64,000 bases of DNA from Embiotoca jacksoni (GCA_022577435.1 JAKOON010000013.1:1659501-1723500); one strand, 5' to 3'; shown: positions 1 through 11,566, counted from the stretch's first letter. Made by a program: numbers and translations. Notes: generated by a model not told the origin, from the letters alone.

Positions 1-413
1 ATCGGCTCGTCGGGTTCTCGTAACAGACGCGATCTCCAGCGTGGAGTTCTGTCTGAGCACCTGATGAATCTGGATGTGTTATTTATCGTCCGCTTAGAGC
101 TGGTCGGGTCAAAACAAACGCTTATCGTCGGATCACGTGAACCCGAAGACGTCCCGGCGCTGCTGATTATATTCCTAATAATTATACCCGCCCGGCTGCC
201 GACGTGTAACAAGGCCACCTCTTCCTGGATGATTGCGGTAGATCCAGAGTGCAGGGGGTGTTAGCTCCTCGCTCTGCTTTATATTCCGCTCGCATCGGCT
301 GTAAACTCAGCGCATCACTTTCTCTTTCTGTCCCACCCTGCTCTGCATCCTTTTTATACTGTGAGAGACAGAAAAAGGTAGAGATGGAGGGTTCAGAGGG
401 CTGCCCTCCGGCC
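1..413. other. CpG-rich unique sequence, no gene seen
   Basis: This is unique-looking, CpG-containing DNA with an AT-rich homeodomain-like core (CCTAATAATTATA near 171-185). Open frames here are short and their translations are not recognisable. It could be a conserved non-coding element or the edge of a larger feature cut by the window start; the sequence alone does not decide. Confidence 0.3.
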
Positions 414-454
414 TACACACACAACACACAACACACACACACACGCACACACAC

Positions 455-501
<47 letters not shown>
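414..501. repeat. (CA)n microsatellite, imperfect
   Basis: The array is interrupted by AACAC and ACGC variants in its left half and becomes a pure CA run at the right. The Thr/His and Val/Cys frames across it are translation artefacts of the repeat. Confidence 0.98.
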
Positions 502-502
<1 letters not shown>

Positions 503-1685
503 GGTTATCTCGACTCCCATGCTGGTTTTTATTTGCTTTATTCACACAGGCTGCCATATTGTCTGACTGATTCAACAAGTCTGCAGAAGGCAATTATCTA
601 ACGTTTCTTTAAATGTACCACGTTAAAAAAAGTATGAAAATGATGTTTGTGAACGCAACATGAGGGAATTAAAATGACAACCACACGACTACTTTGAGGC
701 AGCTAAACGCAAGCTTATAGCTTGTATTTATGTTTTAAGCTACGAAGTGTCATCGTGTTTATTTGATTTAATTATTCGAAGGTCCTTATATGTAAAAAAG
801 AAAATTATTTGTGAGTGATTCTCATGAGAAGATTCAAGGTTTAGATTTCAAGCTGATCACTGACAATTTATCTCAATAAGCTTTCTGTCACCGCAGAACA
901 TTTCCCACTCGAGTCCCATTTAAAGTTCTGCAGTTATGGACCACTGGTTCCTTTCACAATCTGAACGGTGTGACCTGCAGCAGCCTGATATCTGCCTACA
1001 ACTCTACAGGGGTCATGAGAGGGTACGACACATTCCCGAAATGCAATCAGAAAGAGAGAGAGAGAGAGAGAAAAAAAAAAAAAAACTCCCTCAATAAGCG
1101 ACCCATCCATGACATGACGGACACAGTCTCACACCCTTAAGAGTCTCAGATCCAGTTGAATTGCAAAACACGCTAAAGCTAAAGAGAGGACGACAAGGAA
1201 AGTGGAAATGTGCTGCTCATTCTGGGCAACGGTGTCTAAACGTCATAAATAATCCTCAAAGTCTTTTAACCGTACTTTGAAGAGTGTTTTTGTACAAATG
1301 TCAGATTTGGAGACATTGTTGGACATTTTCATGTATGTAAAGGAGGCGGATTTATTTATACCAACAGGGATCCCCAATTCCAGGGTGCCAGCTTAACTGG
1401 AATAAACTCTCGGTGAGATTATCGTTAGTAGTTGAGGAACTGTGTAGCCGTTGCTAAAACATGATCAAAATTTATGGAGTTGAAAAAGACAAAAAAAAAA
1501 AAAAAAAAAAAAGGGGAACCGGGAGACACGTCGACACGCAGGGACGCCTCTCGACACCAGAGTTCACTTCAAACCTTGCCAACATGAATTACTGATACTC
1601 GAAATTTCACATTTCACACGTTCGCCTACACATTCCCACACAGAAGTCCCAGTAAATGTAAATGTGAAGGAGCAGCAGTAAGTCC
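502..1685. other. AT-rich unique sequence with A-tracts, no gene seen
   Basis: There is no supported gene. The stretch holds a (GA)n tract running into poly-A at 1051-1085 and a 22-base poly-A at 1491-1512. These could be the tails of old retroposed copies, but no body or target-site duplication is obvious beside either tract. Confidence 0.5.
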
Positions 1686-2290
1686 TTAGAGGAGGGGGAG
1701 CAGGAGGAGGATGGAAAAGACAAGAGGAGGAAGAACAAGGCGGAGAGCCGAAGACGAAGAATGACTCAACATGATCGCTCTATGACTCATCACAATGGAT
1801 GGCAGAAACCGCATGTGGGATCCAACCAAAGGCTGCAAAAAGCCAAATATAGCACAGTTGTCACAGGGAAAAAAAAACAACTGGATTTTGCCCCATCGAT
1901 GCTCCACGACAGCTGTCAATAGCGGGAAAAGAGGAAGAGGAGGAAGAGGAGGAGGAGAGAAGGTGTAAAGTTTGGTGAAGTAGGGGAAGGGCAGATGGTT
2001 GTTAGATCACTGATGCATCGGGACAGCTGTCAATAAAAAAAATAAAAAATAAATAAAAAAAGGAGAGAGAAGAAGAAGGAATGGGGATGGCCGTAGGGGG
2101 AAGGAAGCCAGGGGGAGAGTGGTAAGGTTACAAAGACAAACCTGTCAGTCGGTGAGACGCAGCGGAGAGGAAGTGGTGAAAAGACGAGGAGGGAACCAGA
2201 AAGAAAATGACAAAGTAGGAGAAAGTCAGTGAAACATTTTGGATGTTCGCTGTCACCGTCAGCCACAGAGTGAAGTGAGGAAGACAGAGA
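1686..2290. repeat. Purine-rich (GGA/GA)-type low-complexity region
   Basis: Long stretches of almost pure A/G on the + strand occur around 1688-1760, 1925-1965 and 2040-2230, with GGA and GAA triplet runs. Minus-strand frames through it give Phe/Leu/Ser/Pro-rich low-complexity peptides, which I do not regard as genes. Confidence 0.75.
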
Positions 2291-2363
2291 GGGAGTGACG
2301 GATGTGTCAGAAGGTGCCAGTTTGCTGCACTAACTGCAGAAAATACACTTGTTCTGCTCCGAA

Positions 2364-2394
2364 GGGAGGTTTGGGGGGGCGGGGAGGGGGGGTG
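2364..2394 (+). other. G-rich tract, candidate G-quadruplex
   Basis: At least four runs of three or more G (GGG, a 7-G run, GGGG, a 7-G run) lie within about 30 bases with short loops. This satisfies the usual four-G-run pattern. Whether it folds in vivo is unknown. Confidence 0.6.
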
Positions 2395-3283
2395 GTTCCT
2401 AACTCGTTTGCCCTCTAAAGAACAACACTTTTTGCCAGCTGGACTTTTTGTCCGTCTTGTTTACTTGTACTTTTTTTTTGAAAGGTTTGTACTCATTTAT
2501 AAAGACTGAACATCTGTGTCGTATCTTTATCCTCCGTCTTCCCTCGTTATTACGCTTTATTAATACTGTATGCTGACGATATTGTAATCCACACGTCCAG
2601 TGCCAACGAATCTTCCCTCTTTGTCCACAAGTATATTTCTGCATTTTAAATGTGCTTACATTTAGATTTGGACATGTTTAGCCGATTTCTTTATTTCTTG
2701 ATATATTATTTCTTAGCGCTTCATTTGAAATAAGGAATTAATGATAATCGAGCATTGCTCTATAATTGAATTGTTTTATTGTTTGGCTGTTGCGTAGTTT
2801 GAGATTTAATTTTCCTAAGTTGTGAATAAGCTTACGGATTGATGATGTATTATCAATGAATTTCAATACTTTTGTCATTTGCTTTACATGGAAGCTCATC
2901 GTAGAAAAACAAAAGTCCTAACTCTCTGAACGATTTTTTTTTCTTCTTTTCATTCATTTTTCTATCCACATCGTGGGTGATATAAATACCCAGCGTTTTG
3001 TTTTGCTGCCAAACTAATACACAACGTGGCTATCTTTACATTTCACAGGTGAATGATTTAATTTCACTGGTAGAAACCACTTCAAACTGACCGAAACAGA
3101 AAAACTCCACTGCGAGTCCTCTGAATCCGGATGAATCGAGGTCCCTCTGAACTCTCAATGAATCGAAGCAGTGTGTTCTGTCAGGGGGACAATAAAGTAG
3201 ATTGATTTGGGTCGCGGCCCGGTTCTCACGAAAAAAAAAAACCCCGCTACAATGTGGTGCCGTATAGACCACATCCAACCCCG
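2395..3283. other. AT-rich unique sequence, no gene seen
   Basis: The stretch is AT-rich, unique-looking DNA. No open frame has recognisable protein similarity, and no repeat family is recognised. Confidence 0.4.
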
Positions 3284-3310
3284 CCTCCATCTCCATCTCC
3301 ATCTCCATCC
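3284..3310. repeat. (CATCTC)n hexanucleotide microsatellite
   Basis: About four tandem copies of CCATCT are followed by degenerate CATCCC units. The minus-strand frame reads Met-Glu repeats, an artefact of the hexamer. Confidence 0.85.
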
Positions 3311-4490
3311 CTGCATCCCCATAACAACCCCTCACTGTCCCTCTCTGTGGATGAGAGCCTTCATTTTAATGAAAGACACTGCGGAGAGAGAAAAGTGGAA
3401 ATGGTATAAACCTGCAGAAAAAAAAATGGGTTCCCTCTCATGAACCCTCCCAACGCACATTTCAAAGCATATAGACACAAAAGTACGTTTATAAAATCGG
3501 AGTCGCTGCATTCTTTCAGACGTTTCCTGCATTTCAACTTCGACCCGCCACATACGCGCCGTAATGTTGCTCCCGCCTCAACTAACGGGACCAAATTTCA
3601 AACAACAAGCACGCGTGTGCTAAACGAGCGTCAACAGTGTGAAATATTAGATCCAATTAAACTGATTGCGATCCAATTAGCGATCCCTGTGCAGCGGTGA
3701 TCACATCGAACCAACTCTAGTCAACGCGCGCCGACTTTGGTATCAGAAGCGAAACGTCGGTGGCTTCGGTTTGTGACGTGATTTGTGTTGGTAGTTCATC
3801 CTCTCTGCAGTGGAAGTGATTCAGACTCGCGGCGAAGGTTTTGGTTTGATCGGCCTGATCGAGAGTAACGACATGGAAAGAGCAGCTGTTGTCTGCAGGA
3901 AGCTCGTTGGTTTTACGGAGGTAATAAAAAAAACAAAAACAAGGAATAAATGATGACGTTCGTTTACCTGCCGTTAAAATATAAAACTAGAAGCTTTTAG
4001 CTTCTCGTATAATATTGTACTTAATTACTTGCTTTCGTGGCTTCGTGATCTGTCTTCTATAAAAAACTATCTGTGTAACCAATACCTTGACACATATTAT
4101 GTAATATACGTTTTACCCTGCAGTGTTTATATTCACTCAGTGTATTCCTCCCAACAATCGGCCTCAGGTTGGAGGCATTGTTTACTTATTTTAATTGTAG
4201 TAATAGAAGACGTTATGAGTCTCCTTCCTTTAGATTTACAAAAGTTTATAGTGGAAAAAAAGAAGTAAAATGACATCGACTCAGTTTGGAAGAGTCTTAT
4301 TGAAATGAAATAACTAAGATTTGTTGTAATATTTAACATCGTTTTAACACCAGCGTTTGACACACGTCTCTTTTAGAGGATTCGACGGCACATACAGTTT
4401 ATTTACTTTTATTTAGGGGTTGGCACTAGAAGTATTGGATTCGTGTCAGGTAAACATCGAGGTGAAATTAAAAGTAATGTTATGAAAGTA
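3311..4490. other. Unique sequence, no gene seen
   Basis: The stretch is mixed-composition DNA with a CpG-rich patch at roughly 3540-3870. Overlapping short frames on both strands around 3200-3700 give no recognisable product. Confidence 0.35.
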
Positions 4491-4548
4491 ACGTCAGCCG
4501 ATTGTGTACGTTTCACGTCGGCCGAAGCGAGACGCGCCTCTGACACGG

Positions 4549-4562
4549 TGTCCTCTAGTGGA
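4549..4562 (-). promoter_or_regulatory. Degenerate CTCF-like core motif
   Basis: The reverse complement contains CCACTAGAGGACA, which differs from the CTCF core CCASYAGRKGGC at one key G. It sits in a CpG-rich, unique-looking stretch. Motif resemblance alone is weak evidence of binding. Confidence 0.25.
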
Positions 4563-4614
4563 CAGACAGCTGCATTGCGGGCTTTGGTATGATACCCGTC
4601 ACGTCATAATTAGT

Positions 4615-4750
4615 ATTCAAAGACCTGACTTGCAGCTGACTCGCAGTTCGTCATTAAAGACTCGATTCAAGCCGACGTGCTTCGTCAAGACTTCAGACTT
4701 GACGTGAGCCTCGTTTGACTGACGCGCGACTCGACCTCGACTCCAAACGA
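4615..4750. repeat. Degenerate GACTTG/GACTCG-type interspersed repeat
   Basis: GACTTG, GACTCG and GACCTCGACTCC motifs recur at short, irregular spacing. This resembles a low-complexity repeat seen often in fish genomes, in which GACTTG-like hexamers are iterated. This copy is strongly diverged and its ends are approximate. Confidence 0.5.
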
Positions 4751-4774
4751 GTAAAACCGTCTGTCGAGGCGGAC

Positions 4775-4802
4775 GACACTGACGGATGCGTGCGTCAGTG
4801 TC
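4775..4802. other. Perfect 10-bp stem inverted repeat
   Basis: GACACTGACG and CGTCAGTGTC are exact reverse complements separated by 8 bases. The hairpin lies in a CpG-rich stretch just 3' of the GACTTG-type repeat. No T-run follows it and no role is apparent. Confidence 0.7.
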
Positions 4803-4874
4803 GGTGTACGGCGGTGCGAAGGGGTCAACGGGGGATTGAGATGGAACCGAAGCAAAACACAAGAGGCTACAGAC

Positions 4875-4908
4875 GGGGGAGGAAGGAGGGAGGGAGGGGG
4901 GGGGGGGC
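4875..4908 (+). other. G-rich tract, candidate G-quadruplex
   Basis: Successive GGGGG, GG, GGG, GGG and a 12-G run make this a purine-only tract that meets the G-quadruplex pattern. It may also slip during replication or sequencing. Confidence 0.6.
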
Positions 4909-5139
4909 TTCGTGCTCACTTTCTATTAAACAAGTTGTGTTGAAACCCTCTAAACTGTTTTCATTCGCTGTGGGATTTCACAGGGAACTAAACTGAAAGG
5001 ATGGAGTGCGCGCTGTGTGTATCTGTGTGAGAGGCTCAGCGCTGTGGGTTAGAAACAGCACAAGATGCCCCGAGAGCTCCTTTCATCCTCAGGCATTTGT
5101 CTAGTTAGGGCAATTCTTCTTCTGATTGACTCCGGAGGT

Positions 5140-5140
<1 letters not shown>

Positions 5141-5216
<76 letters not shown>
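5141..5216. repeat. (TG)n microsatellite, 38 units, pure
   Basis: This is an uninterrupted GT run of 76 bases, flanked by GGAGGTG on the left and TTTATTCC on the right. The Cys-Val and His-Thr frames through it are artefacts. Confidence 0.99.
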
Positions 5217-5218
<2 letters not shown>

Positions 5219-5879
5219 ATTCCAGCCGTCTTCAATTGACTCAGGTGATGCCACATACTGCGAGTGTGAATATCACTCGGTGTAAAAGTGTGACCCATTT
5301 TCCAGCCATTTCCCCGCGTTTGAATGTTTTCTTTTGTCAGGTGGCGCAGCAGCAACGTAAAGTGCTCTAATAGCTGCCGTGGAAACGACAGCCGCTCTCC
5401 TACCGTTGGGTGTCTCTCTTCCTCTCCCGGTCCGTGGGTTTTTTTGTTTTTTTTAAATGTGTTTCCTTTTCCTTTATCTGTCCTGCTCTTTTCCTCCCAT
5501 CTCCACCGCCTCGCTGTCTGTTCTTTGTCACTCCGTCTCGCAGCCTCAATCTTTCCCTCTTGACTTTTCCCGCCTCTCACTCTCAATTTCAGTTTTCCTC
5601 TTTTTAAACGAGTTCTTCGCTGTTACTGTCAAACGGCAGCAGCTCGGCTGCAGGAGCTCGTAAAAACGCGGCGTTTCAAGACATTTATGAGAGATCCGTT
5701 CTGCATGCGTTTGCTGTCTAATATCGTGTGTGATGAAGACAAGCCAAGATGTTCAGATAACATAATGACCTACAAACCAGTGAGTGTAAATGTCTCTTAT
5801 TTTTGGGTGGTTTCGCTTATGTATTCTATAACACAACGTCACATTTTGTTTGACAACATTTTTCTAATATAGAAATCAT
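5217..5879. other. Pyrimidine-rich and unique sequence, no gene seen
   Basis: The section 5390-5610 is strongly C/T-rich on the + strand, with a T-tract near 5440-5455. The minus-strand 161-codon frame spanning 5101-5586 is Lys/Arg/Glu-rich from the purine strand and ends in the CA array, so it is not believable as a gene. Confidence 0.4.
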
Positions 5880-6390
5880 TTTAGAAATTTAGAACTTTCT
5901 AAGACATTTTAGAAATATACTTCTTTCTATTTTCTTATGCATTCTGTTCTTATTTTTAAATAACATTTAACATGTTTTTATCTTCCCTCGTGTGTGTTTT
6001 TATGTGAAGCATGAGTGCGTGTAGTTTTCTGCCGTGAAGCACTTTGAGCTGCATTTCTTGTTTGAAGGATGCCACACAAAAAAAGTTTATCATTATTATC
6101 AAATTTGTTGATCGAGATTTGTCAAGCACACAATAAAAGTTTGAGTGATTGAGTATTACATTTCTGCATTTTATCTTTATTTTATATCTTCACACTGCAC
6201 TGTAACCTATTTTTTAGCCTGTTTTTGTTTCTTTTATATTCCAGTTTTAATCACTGTTTTTAAATGGCTTTTATCTTTTGCTTGATGTTTTTTTTTTGCT
6301 ATTAATGTTGTTGTTTTTTTTATGTAAAAGCACTTTGAATTGGCTTGTTGTTGAAATGTGCTCCACAAATAAACTCGCCTTGGCTTTAAA
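5880..6390 (+). mobile_element. Stacked LINE-like 3' ends (unassigned non-LTR elements)
   Basis: Three segments resemble the 3' tails of fish non-LTR retrotransposons. 6033-6100 has AAGCACTTTGAGCTGC followed by TTTATCATTATTAT. 6130-6153 has CAATAAAAGTTTGAGTGATTG. 6322-6385 has AAAAGCACTTTGAATTGG and then ACAAATAAACTCGCCTTGGC. T-rich sequence before each is typical of such 3' untranslated ends. No reverse-transcriptase reading frame is present, so these are 5'-truncated fragments. The clade (CR1/L2 or similar) is not settled. Confidence 0.55.
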
Positions 6391-7279
6391 TTGTTCATAA
6401 AAGAATGAAAGGCAAACATATTTTGTTTAATTTCCCCAGATAAAGCAACATTACAGTATTATATAACTTTATATTCAACTTCGTAAACTCCAACTGACCC
6501 TTCAATCTATTGTAAGATAGATCATTTGGGATGTCTAAGCTGTAAGACTAAACATACCATGAAAACATCGCTGTAACGAAGAAATTAAAATGATGACGGT
6601 GGAGATAAGTATATTTATAAGTATATTTCAGGTTGGTCTTTATTGGGAAATAAAAATGGGAGAACTATCTTTGGTTGTCCCGGGCGGCTCTCAGGCGTGA
6701 ACACGCACTCAACATGTGGGTATTGTCAAAAGTAGGCTACAAACTGAAAACGCACTGCGTCTTTTGATCTGTGTTGACATAAATAGGGCCTATATGAGAA
6801 AAATCCCTTTTCGTCTGAATCCCGAGACGATCGTGTCCTCCGCCGCTCATTTCTCACGTGCGACGCCTTTTACTTCGAAAATGAATAAACAACACTTCTA
6901 TTTTGGGGCAATAGTTATTAGTTTCCGCACATTGTCAGCGGTTGCAGAGATGTCGTGCTGCCCTGTGGAAAAAAAAAAATTCTAAATAGGTTTTAGAGCC
7001 GCCGTCAGTGAGACGGAGGTGAAAAATGTGTCCAGACGACAGCTAAATTAGCTAATCTAATTTCATGTGTGTGTGTGTGCATTTCCCGCCGCGTGTATAT
7101 TTGATTGCGTGTTTGTGCCTCGGCGTGTTTACCCGCTCCTGCACCTCGTGTTGTAATTGAACCATCGCTTGGTGGATGTTGCTTGAGCACACAACAGCTT
7201 TCTAGCTAGCTAAACAACCACTATAATTGAAATTAAAAGGTAACCACATTCATCATGCTGAGCCGGGGCTTAATTGAAA
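6391..7279. other. Unique sequence, no gene seen
   Basis: This stretch has mixed AT-rich and locally CpG-rich (6800-6870) sequence. A short GT run occurs at 7066-7079. No recognisable coding or repeat sequence was found. Confidence 0.35.
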
Positions 7280-7325
7280 TGTATGTTTGTTTGTGTTTGT
7301 GTTTGTGTTTGTGTGTGTGTGTGTG
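7280..7325. repeat. (TTTGTG)n hexanucleotide microsatellite running into (TG)n
   Basis: Several TTTGTG units grade into a short GT run. The minus-strand frame encodes alternating Thr/Asn/Gln, an artefact of the repeat. Confidence 0.9.
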
Positions 7326-8099
7326 AGAGTGCATCCGAGAGTTGAAAGGTGGTTTCGGAGAGACGGCGGAGAACAAAAGTGATCGAGTGAAAGACGGAAG
7401 CAGACAAAGTCAATGTGTGTAAAAATGTGTGTGTTTTGTGTTTGAGGAGGAGAGTGACTGTGTAATGAGGCTGGGAAGCTAAACCTCCATATCTGTAGCT
7501 GTCCCGGTGATAAATAACACAGCCGACAGATAGCATCCACCAGCACCTCACCTCCCCTCTTCTCCGGTCTATCCACCCTTTTTCTTTCACTCAAACACAC
7601 TCCTGCTTTCATTTCAAACTTTTTACATGTCTTGAATATTTTCTCTCCAAAAGTTTTTCAGTCGGTTGAAGGTAAAGTTAAAAAAAAAAAAAAAGAATTG
7701 GGAGATATGATCGTTTATCTTCTAAAAGCAGAGGGGAAATAAGAAAACATGTCAAGAAGCTAAAGGTGCAGGACAAGATGTTGGTTTTTTTTCTTTTTTC
7801 TTTCTGAGATATATAAAACGAGTTTTGACTAAAAAGCTAATATGGGTCAAACAGTGTCATTCCTGTCTTAGTAGAGTTCTTAAACTTCTGCAACAGAGCC
7901 AAAACATTTACATTATGCCCTTGTTATTCTCATTGTAACATGAGACCAGAGTTATATTAAAGTATGATGCGTGCGATGACCCCTGACGCACATTAAGTGG
8001 GATTTAACTATCGCCTCGGGCTAATGCTAACACTTTATTCCCTGCTGGTTTAGAACAAATATAGTGAAAGAAGCACAACGGGGTGAGGAGGTGGGATGC
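7326..8099. other. Unique sequence, no gene seen
   Basis: The stretch contains a 14-base poly-A at about 7681-7694 and several T-runs. Minus-strand frames near 7250-7612 are driven by the adjacent hexamer repeat and are not supported. Confidence 0.35.
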
Positions 8100-8283
8100 T
8101 GCCATAGCCTGGATATAAAAGTGGACGCAGCTTCCGGCTCTGAAAATTAAGGTTGATGCGGAAGTGTCTTAAGCTGCAATACCACCGAGTGCCACAAGAG
8201 GTCGGCTCCAAAAAGCCTCCGTAGACTCCCATTCAACTCGTCTCACACAATTCCTCAAAGAGCCTCAAAAAGCCGTCTTTTCG
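8100..8283 (-). repeat. Interspersed repeat, family A, truncated copy
   Basis: Its reverse complement matches 13960-14105 closely. Shared landmarks are TTGAATGGGAGTCTA, TTTTTGGAGCCGACCTCT, GGCACTCGGTGGTATTGCAG and TTAAGACACTTC. A further shared CGGCTTTTTGAGG lies at the outer edge. Both copies give the spurious peptide EPTSCGTRWYCSLRHF (or a near match) in one frame, because the nucleotide sequence is conserved. The family is familiar from fish genomes, but its class (SINE or DNA-type) cannot be assigned here. Confidence 0.85.
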
Positions 8284-11037
8284 GGGGGGCGTAAATGTTG
8301 GATTTAAACACTACAATAGCAGGATACCACTACAGGTGAGGAAGTAATGATGTGTTGTTGTTGTTTTTTTTTTTTGGGGGGGGGCGTGTAGTAACTTTTA
8401 AGAAGCTCGAGCTTCATTTTCAGAAGTTCGAAACTTAAAAGCTCTCTTTTGTGTGGAACTCAACTGATATACTTCCTACCTCCAATATATCCGACTGGTT
8501 CTGGATCTAATGTGTCACACGAGTCACTTTCAACCGTCGAAACTTGACGATTTGAGCTGCGAGGTGCTTCTGGGTACCACATAGTAATGTTCAATTTATC
8601 ACTCACTGTCAGCGCGCTGTCCCGGCTCACGGCTGCCGGTGCTCTCTGACGGGGGACTCATTCCAAACTTCATTGACCTTACTGTTACTTTCCAAGGCCC
8701 CGGCGTCTGACAGCTGCCAGTTAATTTACCGCGTTTCTTTTCAGAACCTCGCTATTATATAACCGCAATTTTTATGGGCTTTTCAGAAGGCGAGGATATC
8801 ATGCAGTGAAGTGCTGCCAACAGACAGCCTCAGCCACAGTTAGCTCCGTATCACTCAGCGAGGCGGATACTGTAAATGGGGCACTCCAACAATTTGTATT
8901 TGATATCAAAGTCAATTTATTAGTAATGAGGAGCACTACTGAGTCAGTGAAGAATTTATTTTTATAACAGTAACACCTGCTGTGTCTGTAAGCTTCGTCA
9001 AATCTAAGAAACCCAGTTCTGGTGACAGAGCCTCTAATGGAAGACATTGTTAAGTTGCATTATGGGAAATGCAGGATGTTTTTTTTGGAAGTCGACATCT
9101 TTGATTCTGCAGCATTACTTGCAAAATATATTCTTTAGAAATCTTTCGTGAGCAAAGTCACTGCTGCATTCTGAAGGACGTACTTGCGTCCTAACACCTA
9201 CTGCTCAAGGTCCAAAAATTGATCGTTAAACGCCGGACACTTTCCTCCCTAAACGTTCGCTGTCTTGGCTACGAAGCAGAAAAGGAACGACCGCCGACGG
9301 AAAGAATTTTAGAATCACGGCGTCTGAGGAAGCTGCAGCTGTTCCTGAACACCTCACAAAAGTGTTTCATTTGAACTAAGTGGCGCCATACTGCTGCTGG
9401 ACAGAAGCCGTATGTCGATTGTGTTAAACAGAGGGCACGAAAACGATGAATAATTGAAGCGGGCAGATACGTTGGCGGGTGATGCATTCAAATGTTATGG
9501 TTCTTCCCGTAGGTGAAGTCCCAACATGTAAAAGCACTATTTTCTAGTGTTCGAAGAGAAGTACGTCATTTTAAGACACAGCCATGGTTTTAAATCTTTA
9601 TACACAATAAAGATAAACTACGTAGTCTCACGCTGCAGCAGGAAGTGAAACTGGAGCCTAAACGTACTCATTTTCTGTCCGGGCCTTTGCAGCAAATTGT
9701 GTGTCCGGTTCAACTCCTGTATGAGTCACACCACTGACATGATCATTATAACGCTTCTCTTCGCTCCACAATAAATATATTTCGCTACATGAAGACTGAT
9801 CTGTATACATGAGAAATGAAGTAAAAAAAAAATGGACCCCCTCTTCTCCTCCTCATTTAAATCCAGACTCATTCGTTGTGATTACATTTAGCATTTATCC
9901 GCTGGCAAACTGTAAAATCCACAATAACATACAAGTTTTGAGTTTCCTTGGTCCTCACTAGTGAAGACAGATTGTGTTGTCTCGGTGCCTCCGAGGGACG
10001 ACTGGATGCGCTTACATTATTTTCATCTCTGCTGTTTTCTAATCTCTTAGTAAACTGCTGGAATGTAATGAAGAACGGGAGGGAAAGGAATCGTTGAAAT
10101 TAAATTATGTTCATTCTAAAAGACGCTCACCTTCTAAGCTGAATGACTTTTCTATCATTTAAACTCTCATGAATAGTGATGAGAAACAAAAGCCACCAAG
10201 TAAAACGGTTTGAGAAGTGTACTTTTATCTGGCAGTTCCTCGCGGACTGCGCAGATTAGAAATGCAACATGAATGCTAACATTTGACTTTTGCACAGACT
10301 CGGCGTTTTGTTACAGCTTGCTGCCAGTGTCATTTTTGTTTTAATTCAACGTGTTTGTATTTTGTAAACTGTGTTTTTAACTTGTAATTTATCAAAATGT
10401 ACTGAAGGACAAAAAAGTAGGCAATGTGTACTTTCAATCTCCATGAAGGTAGAAATTCCGTCATTGATGGACGAATATAAACGCAGTTACTGTCGGGTGG
10501 ATAATTCAAATATAACAAGGCCCAATTGATACGCGACACATCTAGCGAGCACCACAGTGGTGCTATCAACCAGTTAAATCTGATGCTGACCTATGAATAC
10601 GATATCTAAGTCGTAGGCATCAGCCTTACGTCAAGTATAAATCCAGCTTTATGCTCCACCTTTGTGTTAGAACAAACGATGACTTTCTGTTTTATGTTCT
10701 TACTTTTCTCCACTTCAAGCCAGCAGCACATGAGAGGGCACTAAAATGGGAGGTAAAGCAGGGGAAAGGTGGAGGGGTCACGGCAATATGCGGGAGCCTC
10801 TCAGATGTCTCAATTTCAGCATTTCAGCGTGGCTCCAGCGGGGGGCTGGAAGAAGAAAGAATGCCAATGCGGTTGATGGTATCTTTTACCAAGATGACAT
10901 TTTGATGTGAAATCTTTTTTTCAAGAGGTCTATGATTGAAGAGGAGTGGGCTGCTAGTTTTGAACTGGAGGTAACATGCCACACGCCATCGAAATAAGTC
11001 CCGACCCCTGAAAATGACAGCAAGTTTGTTGCATTTC
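8284..11037. other. Unique sequence, no gene seen
   Basis: About 2.7 kb without a supported gene. It holds a T-run and G-run junction at 8364-8384 and otherwise ordinary mixed sequence. Short frames near 8799-9047, 9269-9487 and 10330-10569 have no recognisable similarity. Confidence 0.4.
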
Positions 11038-11566
11038 AAAACTAGAATCACGGCAGTTTTATGCCACCAGCAACCAGTCAAGTTGCAGTCCATATCGGTC
11101 CAGATGTGCAGTGAAGAAGGAAGGACATTGTTCGATAAAGCAGATTCTGGTAAAAACACAAAGTTGTAGCCATGACGGTAGACAATGCAGTGACGTGTGG
11201 TCACGATCTTCCCTTCTGTTCCTAAGTCTACGTCTAATCAACTCATCCTTGAGTCCAAGTGAATGTTTGGGCCGCATCAGAAGAAATTCCCTCCAGATGT
11301 CCCTGAGGGACAGAGTTCGCAATAAAGAGATGGACCTAAGATCTCAATGATGTTGACCTTTCATCTTTGACCTCCACAGTCTAATCAGTTCATCCTTAAG
11401 TCCAAGTGAACGTTTGAGGCCAAATTCGTAGAAATTCTCTGTGTTTCCTGAGATATTGTGATCATGAGAATGGCAGGATATGAGGTCACTGTGACCTTGA
11501 CCTTTGACCCCCCCAAAATTGAATCAGTCCATTTTTAAGTCCAAGTAAACGTTTGTGCCAATTTAT
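11038..11566 (+). repeat. Composite fish interspersed repeat with internal ~145-bp tandem units
   Basis: The element starts near AAAACTAGAATCACGGCAG. It contains three diverged internal units marked by CTAATCA...CATCCTT.AGTCCAAGTGAACGTTTG, beginning at about 11233, 11381 and 11521 (spacing ~148 and ~140 bases). Between units lies GAGGTCACTGTGACCTTG followed by ACCTTTGACC. This arrangement is recognisable as a repeat widely seen in percomorph fish. The half-site-rich linker is described separately. A related fragment lies at 21940-22065. Confidence 0.8.
11483..11510. promoter_or_regulatory. Nuclear-receptor half-site cluster (ERE plus DR0/DR1) inside a repeat
   Basis: AGGTCACTGTGACCT (11483-11497) is a perfect palindromic estrogen-response-element pattern with a 3-base spacer. 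A second TGACCT follows directly (11498-11503), and TGACCC follows after one base (11505-11510), giving DR0 and DR1 arrangements. The motif match is visible; binding or activity is inference. Confidence 0.5.

Noticed and set aside
5101..5586. 161-codon minus-strand frame
   Set aside because: It combines a purine-rich tract (Lys/Arg/Glu) with the CA array (Thr-His). No domain and opposite frames are equally open.
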